DNA of 64,000 nt, taken from contig NZ_JPJI01000026.1 of the NCBI RefSeq assembly GCF_000732625.1, positions 372,001 to 436,000 of the forward strand. The letters are read 5' to 3'. This document shows, one piece after another, positions 1-8,249 of the stretch; within the stretch, counting starts at the first letter, position 1; each line of letters opens with the position of its first letter. The translations under genes and the position numbers were made by a program. The notes under the pieces are model-generated. The model saw nothing but the letters and a program-made list of their open reading frames with translations, ran no database searches and was not told where the DNA came from. This DNA is from Nonlabens ulvanivorans (GTDB taxonomy: Bacteria > Bacteroidota > Bacteroidia > Flavobacteriales > Flavobacteriaceae).

Positions 1-100
1 TAAATATAGTACAGATCAACATGTAGGAGCTTCACTAGGTCTATTTGCATCATTGATGTTATTATTCTGGTATTTACTGAGTATATTCTCTAGAGATTAG
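1..100 (+). CDS. 3' end of a membrane protein (partial)
   Basis: Reading frame 2 is open from the window edge to a TAG at 98-100 and gives 32 residues. They form a hydrophobic helix (GASLGLFASLMLLFWYLLSIF) ending in SRD. The tail resembles the C-terminus of Bax inhibitor-1/YccA-type membrane proteins, but the fragment is too short for a family call. It lies 43 bases upstream of the M90 peptidase gene on the same strand. Confidence 0.4.
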   Translation, partial: KYSTDQHVGASLGLFASLMLLFWYLLSIFSRD

Positions 101-143
101 ATTTCTCTCTCACATACTTGTTCTTAATCCAGAGACTGAATGG

Positions 144-947
144 ATGGCGCCATATGCATTTGCGGCTGTAGCCATCGGATTTTTATTTTTCTTTGGACAC
201 CTCATTTTGCGCAAATTACAGCACAAGAACGATTTTGTATGGAATAGACAACCCGTAACGTATCGCAAGTTAACGCTTTCGCGAAAGCGTATTCTAGAAA
301 CATATCCTTTCTACCAACAGCTCTCTAAAAAATACCAACGACAGTTTGAACATCGTATGGTGGCTTTTATAAAAGATAAAGACTTCAGACATCGTTATGA
401 AAATGAAGTATCTGATGCACAAGTTACTTATAGCGCTGCTGTGGCTATACAATTAAGTTTTGGTAGAGCAAACTATTTGTATAGTATGATGAATACGGTA
501 TTGTTTTTCCCACAGGCATTTCAAAGCCCTACCAATGAGGCAATGCATAAAGGTGAATACAATCCACGAGCTAAAGTACTTGCTCTATCCTGGGAAGACT
601 TCTTAACAGGTATGGCTATTGATAACGATAATCTTCATTTAGGACTACATGAATTTATGCACGTTATGCATTTTGAAAGTAAGCATAGTACAGATGTAGA
701 TTCTGCTAGATTCCATAAATACGAGCAAAAGATATTACATCATATCATGCAACCTGAAGTAAGAGAACGACTAGATAACACTAAATACTTCAGAGAATAT
801 GCATTTACAAATGAATATGAATTTCTATCTGTACTTACAGAATACTTCTTTGAATCGCCAGCCGACTTTAAATCGGGTTTCCCAGTATTGTTCAATTATT
901 TAAAAACTGCCTTACTTTATAAGGACGAATGGATTTTTGAAAATTAA
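144..947 (+). CDS. M90 (MtfA-like) zinc metallopeptidase, membrane anchored
   Basis: The 267-residue protein has an N-terminal membrane segment (about residues 4-21). A soluble domain follows with the zincin motif HEFMH (HExxH) at about residue 175 in the context LHEFMHVMHFES, typical of the M90/MtfA family. In E. coli, MtfA is a cytosolic peptidase linked to the Mlc glucose regulator. Here the role is unknown and the catalytic domain is inferred to face the cytosol. Residues 44-49 (TLSRKR), between anchor and peptidase domain, are encoded by a copy of the repeated palindrome at 273-290. The stop codon overlaps the stop of the convergent downstream gene by 4 bases. Another ATG at 140 is out of frame. 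Confidence 0.8.
   Translation: MAPYAFAAVAIGFLFFFGHLILRKLQHKNDFVWNRQPVTYRKLTLSRKRILETYPFYQQLSKKYQRQFEHRMVAFIKDKDFRHRYENEVSDAQVTYSAAVAIQLSFGRANYLYSMMNTVLFFPQAFQSPTNEAMHKGEYNPRAKVLALSWEDFLTGMAIDNDNLHLGLHEFMHVMHFESKHSTDVDSARFHKYEQKILHHIMQPEVRERLDNTKYFREYAFTNEYEFLSVLTEYFFESPADFKSGFPVLFNYLKTALLYKDEWIFEN
273..290. repeat. Intragenic palindrome, copy 1
   Basis: An 18-bp perfect palindrome with the 16-bp core CGCTTTCGCGAAAGCG, flanked A/T. Read as TLSRKR in the M90 peptidase gene. Confidence 0.9.
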
Positions 948-1312
948 TACCGAGCCATATCATTGCGACCATTCCATATCAAATATAGTCCCAGCACAAA
1001 TGGAAATGTATAAACAGCAACCACAAATTTATTTAAGGTGACCACATTATAAATGAACGGGAAAACACAACCAAAAAATACCAAAGCAATACCTATCCAT
1101 AGCTTCGTTTTTCCACTTTGATGAATCCCTTTTAATTCTGTTAATCTAGCAGCTCTTTTATCAACTCTATGAACCGTATACTTTACGTCCTCTAGGTCCA
1201 TCATTTGATTTTTAAGCTTGTTACGTACAGCACTTAAATCCATCTTACCACTGCTCACTTCTTGTGCATAATATTCTATTTGAGCTCTTAAGTCTGCCGT
1301 ATGGGGAATCAT
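944..1312 (-). CDS. Hypothetical protein with two membrane segments
   Basis: This 122-residue protein has a charged, probably helical N-terminal half (residues 1-65). Two membrane segments follow (about 70-90 and 95-112), and the end is the short tail NGRNDMARY. I do not recognise a family. It is convergent with the M90 gene (4-base overlap) and lies downstream of ettA beyond a strong terminator, so it has its own transcription unit. Confidence 0.6.
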   Translation of the reverse strand: MIPHTADLRAQIEYYAQEVSSGKMDLSAVRNKLKNQMMDLEDVKYTVHRVDKRAARLTELKGIHQSGKTKLWIGIALVFFGCVFPFIYNVVTLNKFVVAVYTFPFVLGLYLIWNGRNDMARY

Positions 1313-1334
1313 ATATTATATTTTTTCAAATTAA

Positions 1335-1374
1335 ATAAAAAAAGTCCGTAATTCAAGTTTGAACTACGGACTCT
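1335..1374 (-). terminator. Rho-independent terminator of the ettA operon
   Basis: The hairpin arms AGTCCGTA (1343-1350) and TACGGACT (1365-1372) are extended inside by TTCAA/TTGAA. On the minus strand the stem is followed by a run of T (1337-1342 on the complement). It sits about 30 bases after the ettA stop codon. Confidence 0.85.
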
Positions 1375-1400
1375 ATGTTTAAAACCTTAAGATCTCAATC

Positions 1401-3092
1401 CTAGTCTCTAATTAATTTCTTATAACGGATTCTCTTAGGCGTTACATCACCTAATCGTTTACGTTTATTCTCTTCATATTCTGTAAAACTACCTTCAAAA
1501 GAATAGATTTGAGAATCTCCTTCAAATGCGATGATGTGTGTACAAACTCTATCTAAAAACCATCTATCATGCGATATGATAACGGCACAACCTGCAAAGT
1601 TATCTAGCCCTTCTTCTAGTGCACGTAATGTATTTACATCTAGATCGTTAGTAGGCTCATCAAGTAATAAAACGTTTCCTTCCTCTTTAAGCGTCATCGC
1701 TAGGTGTAAACGGTTACGTTCACCACCTGAAAGTGTAGATACTTTCTTATTTTGTTCAGAACCTGAGAAATTAAAACGACTTAAGTAAGCTCTAGAGTTG
1801 ACCATCTTACCTGCCATCATCACCATATCTTGCCCATCGGCAAAGTTTTCCCAAATCGATTTATCTGGGTCGATATCACTATGCGATTGATCTACATAAG
1901 CTAGTTTTACCGTTTCTCCTACTGTAAATGATCCTTTATCTGGTTGCTCTTGTCCCATGATCATTTTGAAAATGGTTGTTTTACCAGCACCGTTGGGACC
2001 TATAATCCCTACAATACCATTTTGTGGTAACACAAAATTTAAGTCTTCATAAAGTAATTTATCGCCAAAGGCTTTACTTACTCCTTTTGCCTCAATAACA
2101 TTGGTTCCTAAACGTGGTCCATTAGGGATGTATATTTCCAGCTTTTCTTCTTTTTGCTTTTGATCTTCATTCAATAACTTATCATAGTTATTTAAACGTG
2201 CCTTTTGTTTAGACTGTCGACCTTTTGCACCTTGACGCACCCAATCAAGTTCACGCTTAAGCGTTTTCTGACGTTTAGACTCTGTTTTTTCTTCTTTTCT
2301 TAATCGGTCACCTTTTTGCTCTAACCAGCTTGAGTAATTACCTTTCCATGGAATTCCTTCTCCACGATCCAGTTCAAGAATCCATCCAGCAACGTTATCT
2401 AAGAAATATCTATCGTGCGTTACAGCGATTACCGTTCCTTTATATTGAGCAAGGTGTTGTTCTAACCATAATACAGACTCTGCATCGAGGTGGTTAGTAG
2501 GTTCATCCAGCAGTAAAATCTCTGGTTGTTGTAATAGTAAACGACATAAAGCCACGCGTCTTTTCTCTCCACCAGATAGGTTTTTAATGCTGGCATCTCC
2601 AGGTGGTGTGCGCAAGGCATCCATGGCAATTTCTAGTTTAGTATCTAGTTCCCATGCATTGGTTGCGTCTATTTTATCCTGCAGCTCTGCCTGACGGTTC
2701 ATTAACTTCTCCATCTTATCTGCATCAGAGTACACTTCTTCTAGACCAAAATCGTCATTGATTTTATTATACTCGTCCAGTATAGCTACCGTTTCTGCAA
2801 CTCCTTCTCGCACGATTTCCATCACCGTCTTAGTGTCATCGAGTTCTGGTTCTTGTTCAAGATAACCTACGTTATAACCTGGTAAGAAATGAATATCACC
2901 TTGATAGTTCTTTTCAATACCTGCAATGATTTTCATCAATGTAGACTTACCAGAACCGTTAAGACCTAAAATACCGATTTTTGCACCATAGAAAAAACTA
3001 AGGTGAATATTCTTTAAAACTTGTTTCCCTGTACTTTGATAGGTCTTTGAAAGACCTGACATGGAAAATATTACTTGTTTATCATCGCTCAT
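1401..3092 (-). CDS. ettA: Energy-dependent translational throttle protein EttA (ABC-F)
   Basis: The protein has 563 residues, the usual EttA length, with two ABC domains and no membrane segments. The Walker A motifs are GLNGSGKST (about residue 43) and GPNGAGKTT (about 365). The signatures are LSGGE (about 172 and 455) and the Walker B boxes read LLLLDEPTNHLD and LLLDEPTNDLD. The charged linker between the domains (about 250-320) is the P-site tRNA interaction motif region of ABC-F proteins. EttA binds the ribosomal E site and regulates entry into elongation according to the ATP/ADP ratio. Its start overlaps the stop of the preceding gene by 4 bases, so it is translationally coupled in a three-gene operon. 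Confidence 0.95.
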   Translation of the reverse strand: MSDDKQVIFSMSGLSKTYQSTGKQVLKNIHLSFFYGAKIGILGLNGSGKSTLMKIIAGIEKNYQGDIHFLPGYNVGYLEQEPELDDTKTVMEIVREGVAETVAILDEYNKINDDFGLEEVYSDADKMEKLMNRQAELQDKIDATNAWELDTKLEIAMDALRTPPGDASIKNLSGGEKRRVALCRLLLQQPEILLLDEPTNHLDAESVLWLEQHLAQYKGTVIAVTHDRYFLDNVAGWILELDRGEGIPWKGNYSSWLEQKGDRLRKEEKTESKRQKTLKRELDWVRQGAKGRQSKQKARLNNYDKLLNEDQKQKEEKLEIYIPNGPRLGTNVIEAKGVSKAFGDKLLYEDLNFVLPQNGIVGIIGPNGAGKTTIFKMIMGQEQPDKGSFTVGETVKLAYVDQSHSDIDPDKSIWENFADGQDMVMMAGKMVNSRAYLSRFNFSGSEQNKKVSTLSGGERNRLHLAMTLKEEGNVLLLDEPTNDLDVNTLRALEEGLDNFAGCAVIISHDRWFLDRVCTHIIAFEGDSQIYSFEGSFTEYEENKRKRLGDVTPKRIRYKKLIRD

Positions 3093-3502
3093 AATTGCGC
3101 TGTTTTTTGTTGTATTAATGTATGTAATTGTGTGAGAGAATCTTCTTGAAAACGCTTTCGCGAAAGCGTCACCTCATCCATCTTATTCACTTTAAGAGTC
3201 ATGCCCTTTTCTGTAAGGTCATAATGCTCTATTTCTTTAAATTGAAAGCCAAAGGTTTTATGACCTAATAATTTTGCCGTTAGACCTGTGTTTGTAAATT
3301 TAATAGTGTTGCGCTGTCTTATATTTTTGATTTGTGGAATACCGATGAGGATAATCCCTATAAATGCAGGTATAATGTAATAAAGGTGAGCACCATCTAT
3401 TATAATTAAGGTTCCAAAAACAAAACAAGAAACTACAGCTATAATAGTAGGAACAACTACTTTAAGAGCTGTAAGATCTTCAAATTGAATTTTTTCCTTC
3501 AC
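3089..3502 (-). CDS. Small membrane protein with a PH-like C-terminal domain
   Basis: This 137-residue protein has two N-terminal membrane segments (about residues 14-34 and 38-56). A soluble beta-rich domain (about 65-125) resembles bacterial PH-type domains, a tentative call. The stretch TLSRKR near residue 112 is encoded by the repeated palindrome at 3152-3169. Its start shares one base with the stop of the upstream small gene, and its stop overlaps the ettA start by 4 bases. The function is unknown. Confidence 0.6.
   Translation of the reverse strand: MKEKIQFEDLTALKVVVPTIIAVVSCFVFGTLIIIDGAHLYYIIPAFIGIILIGIPQIKNIRQRNTIKFTNTGLTAKLLGHKTFGFQFKEIEHYDLTEKGMTLKVNKMDEVTLSRKRFQEDSLTQLHTLIQQKTAQL
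3152..3169. repeat. Intragenic palindrome, copy 2
   Basis: An 18-bp perfect palindrome, identical to copy 1. Read as TLSRKR near the C-terminus of the small membrane protein gene. Confidence 0.9.
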
Positions 3503-3684
3503 TAAACTCGCCCTTTTAATGCATTAAAAACCCAAGCGATAGCAAAGAAACCTACACCTACTGCAGCAAATCCATAGCCAGCTACCTGATTATATCTAAA
3601 TGCGCCCAGTGCTATAAGTCCTAGTCCTATGATAATCATGATTAAAGTTGCCCAGCCTAAAACGCCATTTTTATTCATCGCCAT
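3502..3684 (-). CDS. CAL67264 family small membrane protein
   Basis: The 60-residue protein has two membrane helices and the family pattern NGVLGWATLIMI, LGAFRYN and GFFAIAWVFNALKGRV. I recognise this as the flavobacterial CAL67264 family of unknown function. Translation could begin at the ATG at 3684 or, as in most relatives, two codons later at 3678 (MNKN). It is the first gene of the operon leading to ettA. A -7 box lies 19-26 bases upstream. Confidence 0.85.
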   Translation of the reverse strand: MAMNKNGVLGWATLIMIIIGLGLIALGAFRYNQVAGYGFAAVGVGFFAIAWVFNALKGRV

Positions 3685-3703
3685 ATATTCTTCTTTTCAA
3701 TTT

Positions 3704-3711
3704 CAAAGATA
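3704..3711 (-). promoter_or_regulatory. -7 promoter box TATCTTTG for the CAL67264-ettA operon
   Basis: An exact match to the Bacteroidota -7 consensus TAnnTTTG on the minus strand, 19 bases before the first ATG. No convincing -33 TTG lies at the usual distance. Confidence 0.5.
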
Positions 3712-3819
3712 AGAAGGAAAGAACAAGTAATTAAATTGATATTATTACAAACATGACTTCCTTTAAATCTCTATGTTGTATTCTTTTAATTAACTATTTA
3801 AAATTCTCTAATGATTGCA

Positions 3820-4986
3820 TTACTTAGAGTCTCCATCAACTAATTTATGGAGTTTCTTTGTACCGCGATACATTTCATATTTTACAAACCGTGCTTCTAG
3901 TTTACCATTATATACTTTAATCTTGCGCGATGGACGCAATCCTACAGATTTTAATGCCTCGAGATTACCGGTTATCATCCATGCCGTAGAACCAGTATAA
4001 CGTTGTTTTAATGTATCGCCTATTGATTTATAAAATGCATCGGTATCGATCTCTATACGTTCATCATACGGTGGATTGAACATTATAAAGGCTTGTGCAC
4101 TTTGATGATCTCTAAAGAAATCACCTTTTTCTAGTTTTATAAAGTCTTGAAGATTAGCATTTTTTACATTTTCTTTTGCTTTTTCTAACGTGTACCCATC
4201 TGCATCGCGTGCGATGATAGGACCTTCAAACTCACGCATTTTCTTTAGACAGCTTTCTTGAATCATTTCAAAAAGAGCATTATCATAATTGGGCCATTTT
4301 TCAAAGCCAAATTCTGGTCGGTTTAAATTAGGAGCAATGTTTGCTGCAATCATAGCGGCCTCAATCGCTATAGTTCCACTACCGCACATGGGATCTATAA
4401 ATTGTGATCGTTGATCCCAATCACTAAGTAATATCAAACCTGCTGCAAGCACTTCATTAATAGGTGCAATATTAGTTTCTTGACGATAACCACGTTTGAA
4501 TAGCGGCTCACCACTAGAATCTATAGAAACATCTACTTTTTGATCATTAATATGCACCGATACTCTTAAGTCTGGATGTTTTGTGTCTACATCTGGACGT
4601 CTACCAGTATTATTACGTATTTGATCTACAATAGCATCTTTAGTTTTTAAAGCAACATACTGACTATGATTAAAGTATTGTGACGCTACAGTACCATGTA
4701 CGGCAAGTGTATCGTGCGCCGTCAGATACTTAGACCAATCCATCTGATAAATACCATCATATAAATCTACCTCATTACGGGCTCTAAAAGAATGTATAGG
4801 TACTAGAATACGTATCGCGGTGCGCAACATCATATTTGCCTTGTACATAAAGCCTAGATCGCCTTCAAAACTCACCATGCGCACACCTTTCTCAATACGT
4901 GTTGCACCTAACTGGCGCAGTTCTTTTTCAAGGACTTCTTCTAGGCCAAAAAGTGTTTTGGCAATCATCTTAAAACTTTGGGACAT
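3820..4986 (-). CDS. THUMP-domain class I RNA methyltransferase (RlmL-N/Trm14-like)
   Basis: The 388-residue enzyme has an N-terminal ferredoxin-like/THUMP RNA-binding region (residues 1-155) and a Rossmann methyltransferase domain. The SAM motif is DPMCGSGTIAIEAA (about 198) and the catalytic N-P-P-Y is in MFNPPYDERI (about 303). This is the N2-guanine or RlmL/RlmK type fold, often annotated as N6-adenine-specific DNA methylase. It most likely modifies 23S rRNA or tRNA, but the exact nucleotide cannot be told from sequence. It is transcribed divergently from the next methyltransferase gene, with interleaved promoters in a 44-base gap. Confidence 0.85.
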   Translation of the reverse strand: MSQSFKMIAKTLFGLEEVLEKELRQLGATRIEKGVRMVSFEGDLGFMYKANMMLRTAIRILVPIHSFRARNEVDLYDGIYQMDWSKYLTAHDTLAVHGTVASQYFNHSQYVALKTKDAIVDQIRNNTGRRPDVDTKHPDLRVSVHINDQKVDVSIDSSGEPLFKRGYRQETNIAPINEVLAAGLILLSDWDQRSQFIDPMCGSGTIAIEAAMIAANIAPNLNRPEFGFEKWPNYDNALFEMIQESCLKKMREFEGPIIARDADGYTLEKAKENVKNANLQDFIKLEKGDFFRDHQSAQAFIMFNPPYDERIEIDTDAFYKSIGDTLKQRYTGSTAWMITGNLEALKSVGLRPSRKIKVYNGKLEARFVKYEMYRGTKKLHKLVDGDSK

Positions 4987-4997
4987 TCTTCACAGAT

Positions 4998-5024
4998 TTG
5001 AGCCGCAAAATTAAGCTATTTTTG
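4998..5024 (+). promoter_or_regulatory. Promoter (TTG ... TATTTTTG) of the SAM methyltransferase gene
   Basis: A -33-type TTG (4998-5000), a 16-base spacer and a -7 box TATTTTTG (5017-5024). The box ends only 6 bases before the ATG at 5031, so the transcript is probably leaderless. This argues against the upstream TTG start at 4998. Confidence 0.6.
5006..5013 (-). promoter_or_regulatory. -7 promoter box TAATTTTG of the THUMP methyltransferase gene
   Basis: An exact TAnnTTTG on the minus strand, 19 bases before the start at 4986. It lies inside the spacer of the divergent promoter on the other strand, so the two polymerases probably compete. Confidence 0.5.
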
Positions 5025-5030
5025 TTGCCT

Positions 5031-5831
5031 ATGAGCACTGCATCCCAAACAGATCAATGGTACGCGAGTTGGTTTGATACTCCATATTATCACATTCTTT
5101 ATCGAGATAGAGATTATCTAGAGGCTGGCGCATTTATGCGTCGACTTACAGACAGCCTTCACTTATCTAAGTCTTCTCATATCATGGACTTAGCCTGTGG
5201 TCGTGGTAGACACAGTATGTATTTAAATCGTTTAGGATATCGTGTAACTGGTGTTGATTTAAGTCCATCTAGTATTGCATTTGCAAAAGCACAATTGAGA
5301 GACAACACGACTTCTACCTCAGATGTAGAAAATGATAAATCGCTTTTACCAATCGATGCAAGCCGTATTAATTTTGAGGTACATAATATGACCGTACCCT
5401 ATGATGGTCAATTTGACGCGGTATTTAATCTCTTTACTAGTTTTGGTTATTTTGATGATGTGGCAGATAATGTAAATACCATTAAAGCTATACATTCAAA
5501 TTTAAAGCCCGGTGGATATGGAGTTATCGATTTTATGAATGCTCCTTTTGTCATTAAAAATCTGGTTGCCTATAATGAGAAAATTGAGGATGGTATTACC
5601 TTTAAACAATGGCGTCGTTATGAAAAAGGTCATATCTATAAAGATATTAAATTTACTGATCAAGAACGTGATTACCATTTCACAGAACGTGTGAGCGCCC
5701 TAGAATTAGCAGATTTTACGAACTATTTTAAATTAGCTGGATTAGAATTAATAGAGGTTTATGGTGATTATCATTTGAACAGTTATGATGCTGCAACTAG
5801 TGAGCGGCTAATTATGATAGTCAGAAAGTAA
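5031..5831 (+). CDS. Class I SAM-dependent methyltransferase
   Basis: This 266-residue soluble protein has a SAM-binding motif I, MDLACGRGRHSMYL (about residue 44), and an acidic motif II, VTGVDLS. The motif IV region reads FDAVFNLFTSFGYFDD, the Methyltransf_11/25 pattern. The C-terminal half is beta-rich. Its substrate is unknown. I chose the ATG at 5031 (MSTASQTD) because the -7 promoter box at 5017-5024 lies between it and the upstream TTG. Confidence 0.8.
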   Translation: MSTASQTDQWYASWFDTPYYHILYRDRDYLEAGAFMRRLTDSLHLSKSSHIMDLACGRGRHSMYLNRLGYRVTGVDLSPSSIAFAKAQLRDNTTSTSDVENDKSLLPIDASRINFEVHNMTVPYDGQFDAVFNLFTSFGYFDDVADNVNTIKAIHSNLKPGGYGVIDFMNAPFVIKNLVAYNEKIEDGITFKQWRRYEKGHIYKDIKFTDQERDYHFTERVSALELADFTNYFKLAGLELIEVYGDYHLNSYDAATSERLIMIVRK

Positions 5832-5922
5832 ATCCAAACTAAACCAATTCTTTATTCAGACTATAAATCACCTCACAGATAATTCATTAACATTACTTTT
5901 ACGCTTTAATACATAACCTGAC

Positions 5923-6591
5923 TTGAATTTTTTACTTCCATTTATCGCAGTTTTATTAGGAGCTGGAGCAGCCATGTTTTTTAAATCACCAGCTGCAAAT
6001 AGAATGAAATTGCTATTGGCTTTTTCTGGTGCGTTTTTATTAAGTAGTGTCGCTTCAGAGTTTTTACCAGAAATTTATGAAGATGGCGATAGCAATATGG
6101 GTATTTATCTTATTGCTGGAGTTTTTATACAAATCATATTAGAGTTCTTTTCAAAAGGAGCTGAACATGGACATTTACACGTGCATAAAGAGATTCAACA
6201 GTTTCCTTATCTACTTTTCGGTAGTTTGTGTTTGCATGCATTTCTAGAAGGTATGCCATTACAAGATCATGGCGGTATGGTATATGGAATTTCTATTCAT
6301 AAAATACCTATAGCCTTTATTTTTGCTAGTTTTCTATTGAACAGCACCATGTCAAGATGGAAGGCTATTGTTATATTATTATTATTTGCGGTTATGTCAC
6401 CATTAGGTAGTTTACTCGCTAGTGAGCTGAGCTTTTTTGATGCTTATATGACACCTATTAAAGCTATTGTGGCTGGTATAGTATTGCATGTGTCAACCAC
6501 TCTTATCTTAGAGTCGAGTGAGGCACACAAATTTAATCTTGCTAAGATTTTAGTAATGTTAATAGGTGCTGTGCTGGGATTTTTGGTTTAA
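5923..6591 (+). CDS. ZIP family divalent metal transporter
   Basis: The 222-residue polytopic protein has about eight hydrophobic segments. Its middle region is histidine-rich (EHGHLHVHKEI, about residue 84). The metal-site helices contain LCLHAFLEGMP (HxxxEG, about 106), SIHKIPIAF (about 125) and VLHVSTTLILESSEAHKF, which match ZIP transporters for zinc, iron or manganese. The start is probably the TTG at 5923, because the first in-frame ATG (5974) would remove half of the first membrane helix. It is convergent with the hemolysin III family gene (4-base overlap). Confidence 0.85.
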   Translation: MNFLLPFIAVLLGAGAAMFFKSPAANRMKLLLAFSGAFLLSSVASEFLPEIYEDGDSNMGIYLIAGVFIQIILEFFSKGAEHGHLHVHKEIQQFPYLLFGSLCLHAFLEGMPLQDHGGMVYGISIHKIPIAFIFASFLLNSTMSRWKAIVILLLFAVMSPLGSLLASELSFFDAYMTPIKAIVAGIVLHVSTTLILESSEAHKFNLAKILVMLIGAVLGFLV

Positions 6592-7223
6592 GTTGAAACC
6601 ACCTCAAGCACCATTAAAAAATGACTAATACTACCACCTAAAACAAATAGGTGCCAAATTACATGGTTGAAATAGAGTTTATTCCAAGCATAAAAAATGA
6701 TTCCTACGGTAAAGAAAACGCCACCTGCGATTAACCAAAAAATCATCGAGTCTGTAAATAAGATCTGCACACTTTCTAAATCTAGAACAATCAGCCAGCC
6801 CATCACCAAATAAAGGATGCTCGAAAACGCCTCATATTTACCTGTAAAAAACAGTTTCCAAACAAGTCCAAATAATGCGATTCCCCATACGGCATACAAA
6901 ATCATCCAGCCATTACTATCTTGTAACATTAATAAACACATAGGCGTATAAGTCCCTGCAATAGATCCATATATAGCAATATGATCCATCTTGCGCAGTA
7001 AGTCTTTTCTTGACCCTACCGCAACCCAATGGTAATAAGTAGACGAGAAATAGAGAAAAATCTGTGAAAATGCATATACCATTATAGCAGGATATACATA
7101 TGCCTGATTACTATCTTCTATCTTTAAAAATAATAATACAGCACCTATTAAGGCTAGTAAAAAACCAAAGCCATGTGTGATGACATTCCACTTTTCTTCT
7201 AGTGGTGACTGTGCTCTAGCCAT
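6588..7223 (-). CDS. Hemolysin III / PAQR family membrane protein
   Basis: The 211-residue protein has seven membrane segments. It carries the family histidines: EKWNVITHGFGF near the N-terminus, YHW (about 65) and HVIWHLFVLGGSISHF at the end. PAQR/TrhA proteins are proposed metal-dependent hydrolases involved in membrane homeostasis. Its start overlaps the end of the nitronate monooxygenase gene by 8 bases, so the two form an operon. Confidence 0.88.
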   Translation of the reverse strand: MARAQSPLEEKWNVITHGFGFLLALIGAVLLFLKIEDSNQAYVYPAIMVYAFSQIFLYFSSTYYHWVAVGSRKDLLRKMDHIAIYGSIAGTYTPMCLLMLQDSNGWMILYAVWGIALFGLVWKLFFTGKYEAFSSILYLVMGWLIVLDLESVQILFTDSMIFWLIAGGVFFTVGIIFYAWNKLYFNHVIWHLFVLGGSISHFLMVLEVVST

Positions 7224-8169
7224 GTAGTGACCTATTCATCATTTCTTTTCTAGCTTCCTCATATTCAGACACCATATTCTCAACGACTTGTGCTGCCGGA
7301 ATAATATCATCAATCAATCCAGATATTTGACCTATTTCTAGTTCACCTTCATTTAGATCTCCTTCAAACATTCCTTTCTTAGCTCTCGCTCGACCTAGTA
7401 AGGTTTTTAATTCTTCAGTTGTTGGTCCTGTTTTATACAATTCTTGTACATCACCCCAGAATTTATTGCGTAATAAACGTACTGGCGCTAATTCTTTAAG
7501 TGTTAAGTGCGTATCACCTTCTTTAGCATCCACTACAGCTTGCTTAAACGCTAGGTGGCTACTTGCTTCATGGGTGGCTACAAAACGGCTTCCTACTTGA
7601 ACAGCTTCGGCTCCTAATGTCATCGCGGCCAGCATACCTCTACCTGTTGCAATACCACCAGCAGCAATTAATGGGATTTTTAAAGCTGCTTTTACCATTG
7701 GAATTAAAGTAAGTGTTGTGGTCTCCTCTCTACCGTTGTGTCCACCAGCTTCAAATCCTTCTGCAACAACAGCATCTACACCTGCATCTTGACATTTTAA
7801 AGCAAACTTCACAGAGCTTACCACATGTACTACAGTGATTCCTGCATCTTTTAATCGTTGGGTATAAGTTTTAGGATTTCCAGCACTGGTAAATACGATA
7901 GGAACTTTTTCTTCTATGATTATTTGAAGTATTTCTTCTAGATCTGTATACAGCAATGGAACGTTAACACCATAAGGTTGATCTGTTGCTTTTTTTACTT
8001 TTTGAATATGTTCTCTCAATACATCAGGATACATGGATCCTGCACCTATAAGACCTAATCCACCAGCATTGGATACGGCGCTGGCCAGTTTATAACCACT
8101 AGCCCATATCATACCACCTTGAATTATAGGATATTTTATACCAAATAACGAAGTAATTCTATTTTCCAT
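7216..8169 (-). CDS. Nitronate monooxygenase / FabK-like FMN enzyme
   Basis: The 317-residue TIM-barrel flavoprotein has the pattern PIIQGGMIW at the N-terminus, YGVNVPLL (about 62), EGFEAGGHNG with the catalytic His (about 137) and the FMN-phosphate site AAGGIATGRGM (about 168). The family covers nitronate monooxygenases (2-nitropropane dioxygenases) and FabK-type enoyl-ACP reductases. The NMO assignment is the usual one for this length and histidine motif. It is first in an operon with the PAQR gene. Confidence 0.85.
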   Translation of the reverse strand: MENRITSLFGIKYPIIQGGMIWASGYKLASAVSNAGGLGLIGAGSMYPDVLREHIQKVKKATDQPYGVNVPLLYTDLEEILQIIIEEKVPIVFTSAGNPKTYTQRLKDAGITVVHVVSSVKFALKCQDAGVDAVVAEGFEAGGHNGREETTTLTLIPMVKAALKIPLIAAGGIATGRGMLAAMTLGAEAVQVGSRFVATHEASSHLAFKQAVVDAKEGDTHLTLKELAPVRLLRNKFWGDVQELYKTGPTTEELKTLLGRARAKKGMFEGDLNEGELEIGQISGLIDDIIPAAQVVENMVSEYEEARKEMMNRSLHG

Positions 8170-8187
8170 AGCTTGTGTTTACTCCTG

Positions 8188-8195
8188 CAAATTTA
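8188..8195 (-). promoter_or_regulatory. -7 promoter box TAAATTTG of the nitronate monooxygenase operon
   Basis: An exact TAnnTTTG on the minus strand, 18 bases before the ATG at 8169. The short leader also carries a GGAG that could act as a weak ribosome site. Confidence 0.45.
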
Positions 8196-8249
8196 AAAGA
8201 AATTGAGAGGTGTGGAGCTTAAAATTTAGAGAATGGATGCAATAAATAC